From: UMGS1532 sp045594795
GTDB taxonomy: Bacteria; Bacillota; Clostridia; Oscillospirales; Acutalibacteraceae
Direction of reading: 5' to 3'
Assembly (NCBI GenBank): GCA_045594795.1
Contig: JAZNZF010000018.1
Span: 6,634-70,633 of the forward strand
DNA: 64,000 nt
Notes under the pieces: model-generated
Told to the model about the DNA's origin: nothing
What the model saw: the letters and a program-made list of their open reading frames with translations, nothing else
Database searches by the model: none
In this document: piece by piece, positions 54,253 to 63,218 of the stretch
How positions within the stretch are numbered: position 1 is the stretch's first letter
Layout: the number at the start of each line of letters is the position of its first letter
Translations under genes and position numbers: made by a program

Positions 54253-54305
54253 ACACAAAATATAGTGTTTTGGGTGTTGACACCACAATATATATGTGAT
54301 ATACT
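54253..54305 (+). promoter_or_regulatory. NrdR-box promoter of nrdG-nrdD
   Basis: TTGACA (54277-54282), exactly 17 bases, TATACT (54300-54305). Box 1 ACACAAAATATAGTGT (54253-54268) fits the NrdR consensus throughout; box 2 CCACAATATATATGTG (54283-54298) is a one-base-shifted version filling the -35/-10 spacer, about 30 bases on. Binding of ATP/dATP-loaded NrdR here would block RNA polymerase, linking class III reductase expression to dNTP supply. Confidence 0.85.
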
Positions 54306-54386
54306 AACAAAGCACCACAACCGCAGGGCAAGTCTGCCTATCGGTTTTGGAAGAAAAGAATATCCGTATAAAAGGGGGATACGCGT

Positions 54387-55073
54387 ACGAATATACAGGG
54401 TTTTCAAAAACTAACCCTGCTTGATTATCCGGCACACATTGCTTGCACTGTGTTTACAGGCGGCTGTAACTTGCGGTGTCCGTTCTGTCATAATGCCGGT
54501 TTGGTACGCAATCCAATAGCCGAAAAAAACCTTTTAGACGAGGTGCTACAATATCTCGAGGGTAGGAAAGGTATGTTAGAGGGGGTCTGCGTTACAGGCG
54601 GAGAACCACTTTTACAGCCCGACCTTAAAGAGTTTTTGCAAAAGGTTAAGGATTTGGGCTATAGCATTAAGCTTGATACCAACGGCAGCTTGCCAAAAAG
54701 GCTACAGGGTATACTAAAGCTTGGGCTTGTCGATTACGTTGCAATGGACATTAAAAGCTCACCGCAAGGTTACTCTAAAGCTTCTGGCTCTGATATCGAG
54801 TTTAGCACCTTTTTAGAAAGTATTGGGATAATTAGGCAAAGCGGTGTAGAGTACGAGTTTCGTACAACCGCAGTAAAGGGTATTCACACGGTTCGCGATT
54901 TTGAGGAAATTGCAAAACTTTTAAAGCCTGATGAGAAGTATTTTATCCAAGGGTTTATCGATTCGGGTAATTTACTCTCGGGCGGCGAGGCGTTCTCCAG
55001 TGAGGAGATGCAAGAGATTTTAAACCAAGTGCAAAAAATTACACCGAAGGCTTTACTTCGGGGTCAAAAATAA
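54387..55073 (+). CDS. nrdG: Anaerobic ribonucleotide reductase activating protein, apparent ACG start
   Basis: 228 residues if started at ACG 54387. This radical SAM enzyme makes the glycyl radical on NrdD. The cluster motif is C27-x3-C31-x2-C34 (GGCNLRCPFC), with CVTGGEPLLQ as the GGE motif. The conserved family N-terminus IQGFQKLTLLDYP is encoded in frame from 54393, yet between the in-frame stop at 54369 and this segment there is no ATG, GTG or TTG. AAGGGGG (54371-54377) is nine bases before ACG 54387, where an ATG would be expected (MNIQGFQ). A GTG at 54450 would drop the first strand and has no ribosome site. Either a real ACG start or a T-to-C change in this strain or assembly. Confidence 0.85.
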   Translation, partial: TNIQGFQKLTLLDYPAHIACTVFTGGCNLRCPFCHNAGLVRNPIAEKNLLDEVLQYLEGRKGMLEGVCVTGGEPLLQPDLKEFLQKVKDLGYSIKLDTNGSLPKRLQGILKLGLVDYVAMDIKSSPQGYSKASGSDIEFSTFLESIGIIRQSGVEYEFRTTAVKGIHTVRDFEEIAKLLKPDEKYFIQGFIDSGNLLSGGEAFSSEEMQEILNQVQKITPKALLRGQK

Positions 55074-55093
55074 AAGACAAAGGGGAATGAAAA

Positions 55094-57460
55094 ATGTATC
55101 GAGTAAACAAACGAGACGGAAAAATTGCAGAATTCGACATCGCCAAAATTTCGGGCGCTATCTCACAAGCATTCGAGGCTTGTGAAAGACAGTTTAATGA
55201 TAATATTATCGACTTTTTGGCACTAAAGGTTACATCGGATTTCGAGCCAAAAATTAAAGACGGATTAGTAGCGGTTGAGGATATTCAGGATAGCGTAGAA
55301 ACCGTGCTTGTTCAAGCGGGCTATGCCGACGTTGCAAAGGCATACATCCTTTACCGTCGTCAGCGCGAGAAATTAAGAAATATGAAATCCACTATCCTTG
55401 ACTATAAAGAGATAGTTGACCAATATGTTAAAAGCATCGACTGGCGCGTTAAGGAGAACTCTACCGTAACATATTCTGTTGGTGGTCTTATCCTTAGCAA
55501 CTCGGGTGCTATTACCGCTAACTACTGGCTTTCTGAAATTTATGATGACGAAATTTCAGACGCACACAAAAGCGCAGATATCCACATTCACGACCTTTCA
55601 ATGCTTACCGGTTACTGCGCTGGTTGGTCACTAAAACAGCTTATTGAAGAGGGTCTTGGCGGTGTTCCGGGTAAAATCACCTCCGCACCTGCTTCCCATC
55701 TTGCAACGCTCTGTAACCAGATGGTAAACTTCTTAGGCATTATGCAGAACGAGTGGGCAGGCGCACAGGCTTTCTCGTCCTTCGATACCTACCTCGCACC
55801 ATTCGTTAAGGTTGATAACCTCAGCTACGAGCAGGTTAAAAAGTGCATCGAGTCGTTTATCTTCGGTGTAAACACACCTTCACGTTGGGGTACACAAGCA
55901 CCGTTCACCAACATTACTTTAGACTGGACAGTTCCTCACGACCTCCAAGACGAGTACGCTATCGTTGGCGGCAAGCGTATGGACTTCAAATATGGCGACT
56001 GTAAAAAAGAGATGGATATGGTAAACCGCGCCTTTATCGAAACTATGATAGAGGGCGACGCTAACGGCAGAGGCTTCCAGTATCCTATCCCAACCTACTC
56101 GATTACTCGCGACTTCGACTGGTCCGAAACCGAGAACAACCGCCTGCTTTTCGAGATGACCTCGAAATACGGCACACCTTACTTCTCAAACTATGTTAAC
56201 AGTGATATGGAGCCTTCAGACGTTCGTAGTATGTGCTGCAGACTTCGTCTTGACCTGCGTGAGCTTCGCAAAAAGTCGGGCGGCTTCTTTGGTAGTGGCG
56301 AAAGCACCGGTTCTGTAGGTGTTGTTACCATCAATATGCCAAGAATCGCTTACCTTGCAACAGACCGCGAGGACTTCTTCAAACGCCTTGACAGATTAAT
56401 GGACATCTCTGCTCGTTCACTCAAAATCAAGCGTACTATTATCACAAAGCTTTTAGACGAGGGACTTTACCCCTACACCAAGCGTTACCTTGGCACCTTT
56501 AACAACCACTTCTCAACCATCGGCTTGGTTGGTATGAACGAGGTTGGCTTAAATGCTAAATGGCTACGCAAGGATATGACTAATAAGGAAACCCAAGAGT
56601 TCTCTAAAGAGGTTCTTAACCACATGCGCGAACGCCTTTCGGATTACCAAGAGCAGTACGGTGACCTTTACAACTTAGAGGCTACACCTGCTGAGTCTAC
56701 CTCATTCCGTTTGGCTAAGCACGACCGCAAGAGATATCCCGATATCATCTGCGCTTCGGATGGCGAGACTCCTTACTACACCAACTCTTCACACCTTCCT
56801 GTTAGCTACACCGACGATATCTTTACAGCGCTTGATATCCAAGACGAGCTTCAGACCCTTTACACCTCGGGTACTGTTTTCCACGCATTCTTAGGTGAAA
56901 AACTTTCCGACTGGCGCTCGGCTGCAAAGATTATCCGCACTATAGCAGAAAACTATCGTCTGCCTTACTACACCCTGTCCCCAACCTACTCTGTATGTAA
57001 AGAGCATGGCTATTTAGAGGGCGAGCAGTGGACCTGCCCAATGTGTAATAAAGAAGCTGAGGTTTACAGCCGTATTACAGGTTACTATCGTCCGGTTAAG
57101 AACTGGAACGACGGTAAATCGCAAGAGTACAAAGAGCGTAAGACCTACAACCTCGAGACCTCGGTTTTAACCCACGAAGGTCCTAAAGAGGAAGCGGCTT
57201 GCGACTGTAACGATAGCGCAACAGCCTTAGCAGACGGCATCTATATGTTTGCATCTGCAACCTGCCCCAACTGTAAAATAGCAGCTGCGCTTTTAGATAA
57301 GGCAGAAATCGGCTACCAAAAAGTTTTGGCAGAGGAAAACGTAGCATTAACCGAATCTCTCGGCATTAAGCAAGCACCTACTTTGGTGGTTGTATCGGGT
57401 GGAAATATGGAAAAATACGTTTCTGTAGCAAACATTAAAGAGTTTATTAAAAACGCTTAA
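55094..57460 (+). CDS. nrdD: Anaerobic ribonucleoside-triphosphate reductase with fused redoxin domain
   Basis: 788 residues. Class III reductase making dNTPs from NTPs without oxygen. ATP-cone allosteric domain (about 1-95), ten-stranded barrel, C-terminal zinc site (SVCKEHGY and CPMC), and radical glycine G663 in SRITGYYRP. The last ~75 residues form a glutaredoxin/thioredoxin-like domain with active site C724-P-N-C727 (TCPNCK). Together with trxB next door this suggests NADPH/thioredoxin-type reduction instead of formate as electron donor. Under the NrdR promoter with nrdG, 20 bases upstream. Confidence 0.95.
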   Translation: MYRVNKRDGKIAEFDIAKISGAISQAFEACERQFNDNIIDFLALKVTSDFEPKIKDGLVAVEDIQDSVETVLVQAGYADVAKAYILYRRQREKLRNMKSTILDYKEIVDQYVKSIDWRVKENSTVTYSVGGLILSNSGAITANYWLSEIYDDEISDAHKSADIHIHDLSMLTGYCAGWSLKQLIEEGLGGVPGKITSAPASHLATLCNQMVNFLGIMQNEWAGAQAFSSFDTYLAPFVKVDNLSYEQVKKCIESFIFGVNTPSRWGTQAPFTNITLDWTVPHDLQDEYAIVGGKRMDFKYGDCKKEMDMVNRAFIETMIEGDANGRGFQYPIPTYSITRDFDWSETENNRLLFEMTSKYGTPYFSNYVNSDMEPSDVRSMCCRLRLDLRELRKKSGGFFGSGESTGSVGVVTINMPRIAYLATDREDFFKRLDRLMDISARSLKIKRTIITKLLDEGLYPYTKRYLGTFNNHFSTIGLVGMNEVGLNAKWLRKDMTNKETQEFSKEVLNHMRERLSDYQEQYGDLYNLEATPAESTSFRLAKHDRKRYPDIICASDGETPYYTNSSHLPVSYTDDIFTALDIQDELQTLYTSGTVFHAFLGEKLSDWRSAAKIIRTIAENYRLPYYTLSPTYSVCKEHGYLEGEQWTCPMCNKEAEVYSRITGYYRPVKNWNDGKSQEYKERKTYNLETSVLTHEGPKEEAACDCNDSATALADGIYMFASATCPNCKIAAALLDKAEIGYQKVLAEENVALTESLGIKQAPTLVVVSGGNMEKYVSVANIKEFIKNA

Positions 57461-57471
57461 TAACTAACAAG

Positions 57472-57502
57472 TTTACCGCGGTTCTTTAGGGCCGCGGTAA
57501 AT
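57472..57502 (+). terminator. Hairpin between nrdD and trxB
   Basis: TTTACCGCGG pairs with CCGCGGTAAA (10 bp). Only ATTTAAA follows, so termination may be partial and trxB could be co-transcribed. Confidence 0.6.
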
Positions 57503-57522
57503 TTAAATCAAGGAGTTTTAGT

Positions 57523-58434
57523 ATGTACGATATAATAGTAATCGGCGCAGGCCCTGCGGGTCTTACCGCCGCAATATACGCACGCCGAGCAAATAAAAAG
57601 GTGCTTATTTTAGATAAGGGTGTTTTCGGCGGACAGATTACCTTCTCGCCAAAAATTGAGAACTACCCTGGTTTTGAAAGCATTAGCGGTAGCGGGCTTG
57701 CCGACAAAATGGTAGCTCAGGCTTTAGAGCTTGGCGCAGAGGTAGAGCTTGAGGAGGTTACGGGCATAGAGGTAGACGGCGATGCTAAAACCGTTATCAC
57801 TGCCGACGGTAACGCATACCGCGCACCCGCTGTAATAGTAGCAACGGGCGCACAGCATAGGCATTTGGGCGTAGAAAACGAGGACCGCTTTATTGGTGAT
57901 GGTATATCCTTCTGTGCCGTTTGCGATGGCGCTTTTTATAAGGGCAAAACTGTAGCACTTATCGGTGGCGGTAACTCGGCTTTGCAAGAGGCTATACTGC
58001 TTTCCGAGGGCTGCAAAAAGGTTTACGTTATACAAAACCTCGATTTCTTAACAGGTGAACAACGTCTGCAAGAAATATTAGCCACTCGCGGCAACGTTGA
58101 AATTATTTTAGGCACTACCGTAAAAGTCATAAACGATACTTTAGAGTTTAGCGGAATTACTGTAGAGAATACTGCTTCGGGCGAGACCACCGAGTTAGAG
58201 CTCGACGGTATGTTTGTTGCTATCGGCTTAAAGCCCGAGAATGAGGCTTTCGAGAACGTTGCCGAGCTTGACGAGTACGGCTACGTAAACGCAGGGGAAG
58301 ACTGCCTGACCAAAACCGAGGGTATATTCACCGCGGGCGACTGCAGACGCAAGGCAATCCGCCAAATCGCAACCGCCGTTGCCGACGGCGCCACCGCCGC
58401 CCTCTCGGCGTGTAGATACTTAGACTCACTTTAA
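57523..58434 (+). CDS. trxB: Thioredoxin reductase
   Basis: 303 residues, normal length. FAD-binding GAGPAGLTAAIYARR at the N-terminus, redox pair C131-AV-C134 (FCAVCDG), NADPH-binding GGGNSALQEA and GIFTAGDCR near the end. It moves electrons from NADPH to thioredoxin or glutaredoxin-like partners; the redoxin domain at the end of the adjacent NrdD is an obvious candidate. Ribosome site AAGGAG. Confidence 0.95.
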   Translation: MYDIIVIGAGPAGLTAAIYARRANKKVLILDKGVFGGQITFSPKIENYPGFESISGSGLADKMVAQALELGAEVELEEVTGIEVDGDAKTVITADGNAYRAPAVIVATGAQHRHLGVENEDRFIGDGISFCAVCDGAFYKGKTVALIGGGNSALQEAILLSEGCKKVYVIQNLDFLTGEQRLQEILATRGNVEIILGTTVKVINDTLEFSGITVENTASGETTELELDGMFVAIGLKPENEAFENVAELDEYGYVNAGEDCLTKTEGIFTAGDCRRKAIRQIATAVADGATAALSACRYLDSL

Positions 58435-58448
58435 ATAACATATATAAA

Positions 58449-58484
58449 AATCAGCCGATGCTCATCTTCGAGCATCGGCTGATT
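58449..58484. terminator. Bidirectional hairpin terminator
   Basis: A 15-bp perfect stem (AATCAGCCGATGCTC with GAGCATCGGCTGATT) between converging trxB and gdhA; T-tract short. Confidence 0.8.
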
Positions 58485-58501
58485 GCTTATTTAGTTGTGA
58501 A

Positions 58502-59851
58502 TTAAACCACGCCTTGCCATTTCATAGCGTCGGCTACCTTTAGGAAGCCTGCGATATTAGCGCCTGCAACAAGGTCGTCTTCCATACCGTATGCTTTTGC
58601 GGCATCGAGAGAGGACTTGAAGATGTTGGTCATAATCTGCTTAAGTTTAGCGTCAACCTCTTCCTCGGTCCAGCTGTAGCGCATTGAGTTCTGGCTCATT
58701 TCAAGGCCCGAAACTGCAACGCCACCAGCGTTAACAGCCTTTGAAGGAGCAACGATAACGCCGTTTGCTTTAAGGTAAGCAACAGCCTCGTTAGTGGTAG
58801 GCATATTTGAAACCTCAACGTAGTATTTTACGCCGTTTGCAACAATTTGCTCTGCCTCTTTAATGCCAACCTCGTTCTGAGTAGCGCAGGGCATAATAAC
58901 GTCGGCTTTAGTACCCCAAGGTTTCTGACCCTCGAAGTAAGGCACACCAAATTTATCAGCATAATCCTTAACCTTATCGCGACCCGAAGAACGCATCTCT
59001 AACATAAAGTTAATTTTTTCGTCGGTAGTGATACCTTCCTCGTCGTAGATATAACCGTCAGGACCCGAGATGGTAACAACCTTACCGCCAAGCTCGGTAA
59101 CCTTTTTAACGGTACCCCAAGCAACGTTACCGAAGCCCGAGATAGCAAAGGTTTTGCCCTTAATGCTGTCGCCAAAATATGTAAGCATTTCATTTGCGTA
59201 GTAAACTGCGCCGTAACCTGTAGCCTCAGGACGAATTAAAGAACCGCCTGCAGAAATTGCTTTACCGGTAAGAACACCTGTAAACTCGTTACGAATCTTT
59301 TTGTACTGACCGTAAAGATAACCAACCTCGCGTGCGCCAACACCGATATCACCTGCAGGAACGTCGGTATTAGGGCCGATGTGTTTGCAAAGCTCGGTCA
59401 TAAAAGCTTGGCAGAAACGCATAACTTCGCCATCAGACTTGCCACGGGGGTCAAAGTCTGAACCACCTTTACCGCCGCCCATAGGAAGACCTGTAAGGCT
59501 GTTTTTAAAGGTCTGCTCGAAGCCTAAAAACTTAATGATAGAAGCGTTAACGGAAGGATGGAAACGAAGACCACCCTTGTAAGGGCCGATAGCAGAGTTA
59601 AACTGAACACGGAAACCGCGGTTTACCTGCACCTTGCCGTTGTCGTCAACCCAAGGAACGCGGAAGAAAATCTGGCGTTCGGGCTCTACCATAGATTCGA
59701 TGATACCCTTTTCAACCAACTCGGGATTAGCATCAATAACAGGCTCTAAAGATTCTAAAACCTCGCGAACTGCCTGATGAAACTCGGGCTCGTTAGGGTT
59801 GCGTTTCTCAACGCGCTCCATCAATTCGATTAAGTATTGATTCTTAAACAT
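58502..59851 (-). CDS. gdhA: NADP-type glutamate dehydrogenase
   Basis: 449 residues, the length of the hexameric bacterial NADP enzyme. The catalytic segment GGLRFHPSVN and GGGKGGSDFDPRGKSD holds the active-site lysine; a Rossmann domain with AISGFGNVAWGT follows. It makes glutamate from 2-oxoglutarate and ammonia, the main ammonia-assimilating route of many gut Clostridia. Monocistronic. Confidence 0.96.
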   Translation of the reverse strand: MFKNQYLIELMERVEKRNPNEPEFHQAVREVLESLEPVIDANPELVEKGIIESMVEPERQIFFRVPWVDDNGKVQVNRGFRVQFNSAIGPYKGGLRFHPSVNASIIKFLGFEQTFKNSLTGLPMGGGKGGSDFDPRGKSDGEVMRFCQAFMTELCKHIGPNTDVPAGDIGVGAREVGYLYGQYKKIRNEFTGVLTGKAISAGGSLIRPEATGYGAVYYANEMLTYFGDSIKGKTFAISGFGNVAWGTVKKVTELGGKVVTISGPDGYIYDEEGITTDEKINFMLEMRSSGRDKVKDYADKFGVPYFEGQKPWGTKADVIMPCATQNEVGIKEAEQIVANGVKYYVEVSNMPTTNEAVAYLKANGVIVAPSKAVNAGGVAVSGLEMSQNSMRYSWTEEEVDAKLKQIMTNIFKSSLDAAKAYGMEDDLVAGANIAGFLKVADAMKWQGVV

Positions 59852-60046
59852 AAAATCACCCTTTTATTGAAATAATTTTTATTCTATAATTATACCACTA
59901 TTCCGTTTTAAGATAAATAGTAAGTTTAAAAAAATAAAAATATTAAGTTAAAATATTACTTAAATTAAAAATATTAAGCGTTATGGTCGAAATTTGTTGC
60001 TTGTTGTATTAATTTAATTAATATTATTCGCAAAAAGTATATAAAT

Positions 60047-60925
60047 TTAACGGGGTTTAGCATATTTTGCTATAGCGCCAAGTGTTGCTTTTTTGTCGGC
60101 ACTCCATAAAGGTGCTACAAGTTTTTGCTTATCCCCATCGCCCGTAAGTCTGTGTATAACGGTGCTTTCGGGTAAAAGCGCAAGGCAGTCGGCAACAAGC
60201 CTTGCGTATTCGTCGCGTTCTAAAACTGCAACCTCACCGCGATAATACATATCACAAAGCTTGGTGCCTTTAAGCACATGTAGTAGCTGTAGCTTTACAC
60301 CGTTTACGCGCATATCGGCGGCGTACCGAACTGTGTCGAGCATCATCTCGCGCGTTTCATTTGGTAACCCTAATATTATATGTAGCACAGTTTCGATATT
60401 TTCCTTATGTAATTTTTCTATAACCGCGGTAAAATCCACAAGCTTATTGCCGCGGTTAATAAGTAAGGCTGTGCTATCGTGAATTGTCTGAAGACCGAGC
60501 TCTACGGTAAGCGGTTTTATAGCGTTTACTCGGCGAAGGAGTGCCATAACATCATCGTTTAAGCAGTCGGGCCTTGTAGCAACCGAAACCGCCACTATCC
60601 TCGGGTCGTTTGCAGCACCCATAAAAAGCTTTTCTATATGCTCTATGTCTCCGTAGGTGGCGGTGTAAGCGGCAAAGTAGGCAATAAATTTATTAGTGTC
60701 GGTCTTTTTACGCACAAGCGAAATCGCATAATCTAACTGCTTATCTATCGGCATATCGTAGGGCGGACGAAAGGCACTACTGCCTTCGTTACAGAAAATG
60801 CAACCGCCAACACCCCGAGTGCCGTCACGATTAGGACAACTGCAAGAGCTTGTAAGTGACAGCTTATACACCTTAGAGCCAAAACGCTTTTTAAGGTGGC
60901 TGTTCAAAGAGGTGTAGTATACCAT
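60047..60925 (-). CDS. TIGR01212-family radical SAM protein (YhcC-like)
   Basis: 292 residues. The cluster motif has the wide spacing SCSCPNRDGTRGVGGCIFC typical of this family, not plain CxxxCxxC. An Elp3-like barrel follows. Family function in tRNA or rRNA modification is suspected but unproven. The start overlaps the XRE stop by one base (TAATG), so the two are co-translated. Confidence 0.88.
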   Translation of the reverse strand: MVYYTSLNSHLKKRFGSKVYKLSLTSSCSCPNRDGTRGVGGCIFCNEGSSAFRPPYDMPIDKQLDYAISLVRKKTDTNKFIAYFAAYTATYGDIEHIEKLFMGAANDPRIVAVSVATRPDCLNDDVMALLRRVNAIKPLTVELGLQTIHDSTALLINRGNKLVDFTAVIEKLHKENIETVLHIILGLPNETREMMLDTVRYAADMRVNGVKLQLLHVLKGTKLCDMYYRGEVAVLERDEYARLVADCLALLPESTVIHRLTGDGDKQKLVAPLWSADKKATLGAIAKYAKPR

Positions 60926-61500
60926 TATATTAATCCCTTTTCGTACATATTACCCTCAAGCTCGTTTATAATGTTCATAGGGCTTTCAAGGCTTGATTCG
61001 TGCAAAGGTATTTCGTTGTCCTTAAGATTCCAAGCCTCTCTATAGGCAATAGCAAACTGTGTTTCGGCTTCTGCTAAGGCGTAGGAAATAGAGGTATCGT
61101 CACTCTCAAAACGCAAGCCTTTACAAATGCCATCGAAAAGCTTTAGCCCTCTATATATACAGCTCTTAAGATAAGCCGAAAGAGAGTCCACAAGCTTTTT
61201 ATCGTCGCTGCGTTCGGCAAGTAGCATTAGCGCTTCAACGCTTCTTACCATACCGCGCTGGCGCTGAGCCGATGCGCTTTTCGAGCTTTTGGCGGTGCTG
61301 TGACCCAAAAGGTAATCGCACGAAACACCGTAGTAATCCGAAAGCTTTACAAGAAAATCAAGGTTGCATTCGCGTATGCCTTTTTCATAGTGCGATAAAA
61401 GGGCCTGCGAAATACCAAGCTCTAAAGCTACCTGCTTTTGCGAGAGCCCACGTCTTTTTCTCGTTGCGGTAATTATCTCAGAAAATTTATTTTGCGGCAT
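60925..61500 (-). CDS. XRE-family regulator with long C-terminal domain
   Basis: 191 residues: N-terminal helix-turn-helix (KRRGLSQKQVALELGISQAL, about 12-66, ending YLLGHS), then ~120 residues of helical sequence without a known domain. Coupled by overlap to the radical SAM gene and divergent from the histidine phosphatase. Target genes unknown. Confidence 0.85.
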   Translation of the reverse strand: MPQNKFSEIITATRKRRGLSQKQVALELGISQALLSHYEKGIRECNLDFLVKLSDYYGVSCDYLLGHSTAKSSKSASAQRQRGMVRSVEALMLLAERSDDKKLVDSLSAYLKSCIYRGLKLFDGICKGLRFESDDTSISYALAEAETQFAIAYREAWNLKDNEIPLHESSLESPMNIINELEGNMYEKGLI

Positions 61501-61636
61501 AAAAATCCCCCACTTGTGTTTTTTGTACCTGTAATATATAATAAAAAGGTAAAACTTAATTTTATAATACTACAACCAAACAAAAAAATCCAGTGTAAAT
61601 TATACAATTTGTAAATTTTTAAAGGGAGATTATACA

Positions 61637-62236
61637 GTGAAATCTTTAACCTTGCATTTAATACGTCACGGTCAAACTGCCGCCAATTCCGAGGGAAGAT
61701 ACATCGGTGTTACCGATGTTGCTTTAACTATGGAGGGCGCAGACGACTTAGAAAAACTTGCCGCCGAGGGTATATATCCACCCGTAGCTGCGGTATATTC
61801 CTCGCCGCTTCGCCGTTGCTTGCAGACCGGTATTTTAATTTACCCCGAGTCTACTGCAATACCCGTGCCAAATCTCTCGGAATATAACTTTGGTAAGTTC
61901 GAGGGTAGGTCGGGCGTCGAACTCGAAGAAGACCCCGAGTATAAGGCTTGGATAGCAGGCAAAGCCGCAGCCCCTGAGGGCGAGGATAACAAGGAGTTCG
62001 CAGTCCGCGTTTGCGTAGGGCTTCGGCAGATAGTAGAGGATATGATGTCGCACGGCATAACAAATGCCGCCGTTATAACCCACGGCGGCGTGATTATGAC
62101 CTTGCTTGACGCTTGTGCTTTACCGCGCCGCAGACGGTTCGAATGGCTAACCGATAGCGGCCACGGATACACAATTAAGATAACCCCATCGCTTTTCCAT
62201 TCAAGCGGTGTTGTAGAGGTTATTGATGCCTTTTAA
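61637..62236 (+). CDS. Histidine phosphatase family protein
   Basis: 199 residues. LIRHGQTAANSEGRYIG is the catalytic RHG motif with phospho-histidine; THGG near residue 155 gives the second His. Resembles CobC/GpmB-like phosphatases of small sugar or nucleoside phosphates; the substrate is unknown. Start is GTG 61637 with AGGGAG eight bases upstream. Confidence 0.9.
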   Translation: MKSLTLHLIRHGQTAANSEGRYIGVTDVALTMEGADDLEKLAAEGIYPPVAAVYSSPLRRCLQTGILIYPESTAIPVPNLSEYNFGKFEGRSGVELEEDPEYKAWIAGKAAAPEGEDNKEFAVRVCVGLRQIVEDMMSHGITNAAVITHGGVIMTLLDACALPRRRRFEWLTDSGHGYTIKITPSLFHSSGVVEVIDAF

Positions 62237-62239
62237 GGC

Positions 62240-62779
62240 TTAGTTGCTGTTCTTTTTTGCTTTGTTTAAAGCCTCGGTTAAAAGCTTTTTATATTCGCCA
62301 ACATTAAGGTCCATACCGTCGATGCCTGTAACGGTACCGTCGTCGGCAAATTCTAAATTGTCAAGTCCGCGCAAAACAACAGCGTTTTCAAAAAGCTCCA
62401 TTTTGTCTTCCCACGCATCTCCGCCGTTAGCATCGGATTTTTCGTTGCCGTTCTTGTCAACCGCTTCGCATTCAACCTCGGTAACCTTGCCGTTTTCAAC
62501 CTCAATTTTCACCCTTGCCTTGTAGCCGTTACTGTCATAGTTGTCCGAAGTTGCGGTGTATTCGCCATCGCGAAGGGCACCGGTATCACCAACGTTGGTG
62601 TCACCTGTAATGCCATCAGCCATACTGTCTACTTTAGACATAACCGACGATACCATAGACTGTGCGCCGTCCTTAACCTCGCTTGTCTTAGAGCCGGTAG
62701 TATCACCGCCGCTTGTGGTACAAGCCGCAAAGCTTAGTGCGAAAACAAAGCAGAGTATTGGTAAAATAATTTTTTTCAT
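62240..62779 (-). CDS. FMN_bind-like lipoprotein lacking the flavin-acceptor Thr
   Basis: 179 residues with lipobox FAAC (near Cys20) and a Ser/Thr/Gly-rich linker. The C-terminal part DGEYTATSDNYDSNGYKARV onward resembles extracellular FMN_bind domains (as in PplA). However, where SGAT is expected the sequence reads VTGIDG before the helix KKLLTEALNK, so covalent FMN attachment by ApbE looks impossible. It may bind another ligand or be a non-flavinylated relative. Confidence 0.7.
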   Translation of the reverse strand: MKKIILPILCFVFALSFAACTTSGGDTTGSKTSEVKDGAQSMVSSVMSKVDSMADGITGDTNVGDTGALRDGEYTATSDNYDSNGYKARVKIEVENGKVTEVECEAVDKNGNEKSDANGGDAWEDKMELFENAVVLRGLDNLEFADDGTVTGIDGMDLNVGEYKKLLTEALNKAKKNSN

Positions 62780-62888
62780 TTTAAAGTTCCTTTCAAATAT
62801 TTGTATTTATAACAGGGCTAAAAGCCTAATAATATCGTGTGCAAAAATTATTTTTTTATTCAAATTTATTTTTTAGGAGGTGTGGCAG

Positions 62889-63218
62889 ATGTTCAAAAAA
62901 ACCGATGTTATTGTTTGTGTTTCGCTTTTAATCGTTTCTGTGGTTTTAGCACTTGCTTTGCTCAATAAACAAAACGGTAATAAAATTAAGGTTACTTTAG
63001 ACGGAAAAGTGTTTGCCACATATAACCTAAAAGAGAACGCCGAATATGTTATTAAAACCGAGCACGGCGAGAACACGCTTATAATAAAAGGTAATTCTGC
63101 ACATTTTAAAAATAGCAACTGCCCTGATAAAACCTGCGAAAATATGGGCGAAATCAAAGAGCTTGGCGAGAGCATCGTCTGCCTTCCTCACAGACTTGTT
63201 GTGGAGGTGGTAGAATGA
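62889..63218 (+). CDS. NusG domain II-like membrane-anchored protein
   Basis: 109 residues from ATG 62889 (AGGAGG at 62875-62880). One N-terminal membrane helix (about 7-27), then a small beta domain of the NusG_II type ending NCPDKTCENMGEIKELGESI and CLPHRLVVEV, with conserved Cys/His residues. These proteins sit next to Gx transporters in many Firmicutes, as here (ATGA overlap). Role unknown; linkage to extracellular flavin or quinone chemistry is suggested in some genomes. Confidence 0.82.
   Translation: MFKKTDVIVCVSLLIVSVVLALALLNKQNGNKIKVTLDGKVFATYNLKENAEYVIKTEHGENTLIIKGNSAHFKNSNCPDKTCENMGEIKELGESIVCLPHRLVVEVVE

Noticed and set aside
54450..55073. nrdG starting at GTG 54450
   Set aside because: It drops the conserved QKLTLLDYP segment and has no ribosome site; the segment is encoded in frame just upstream.
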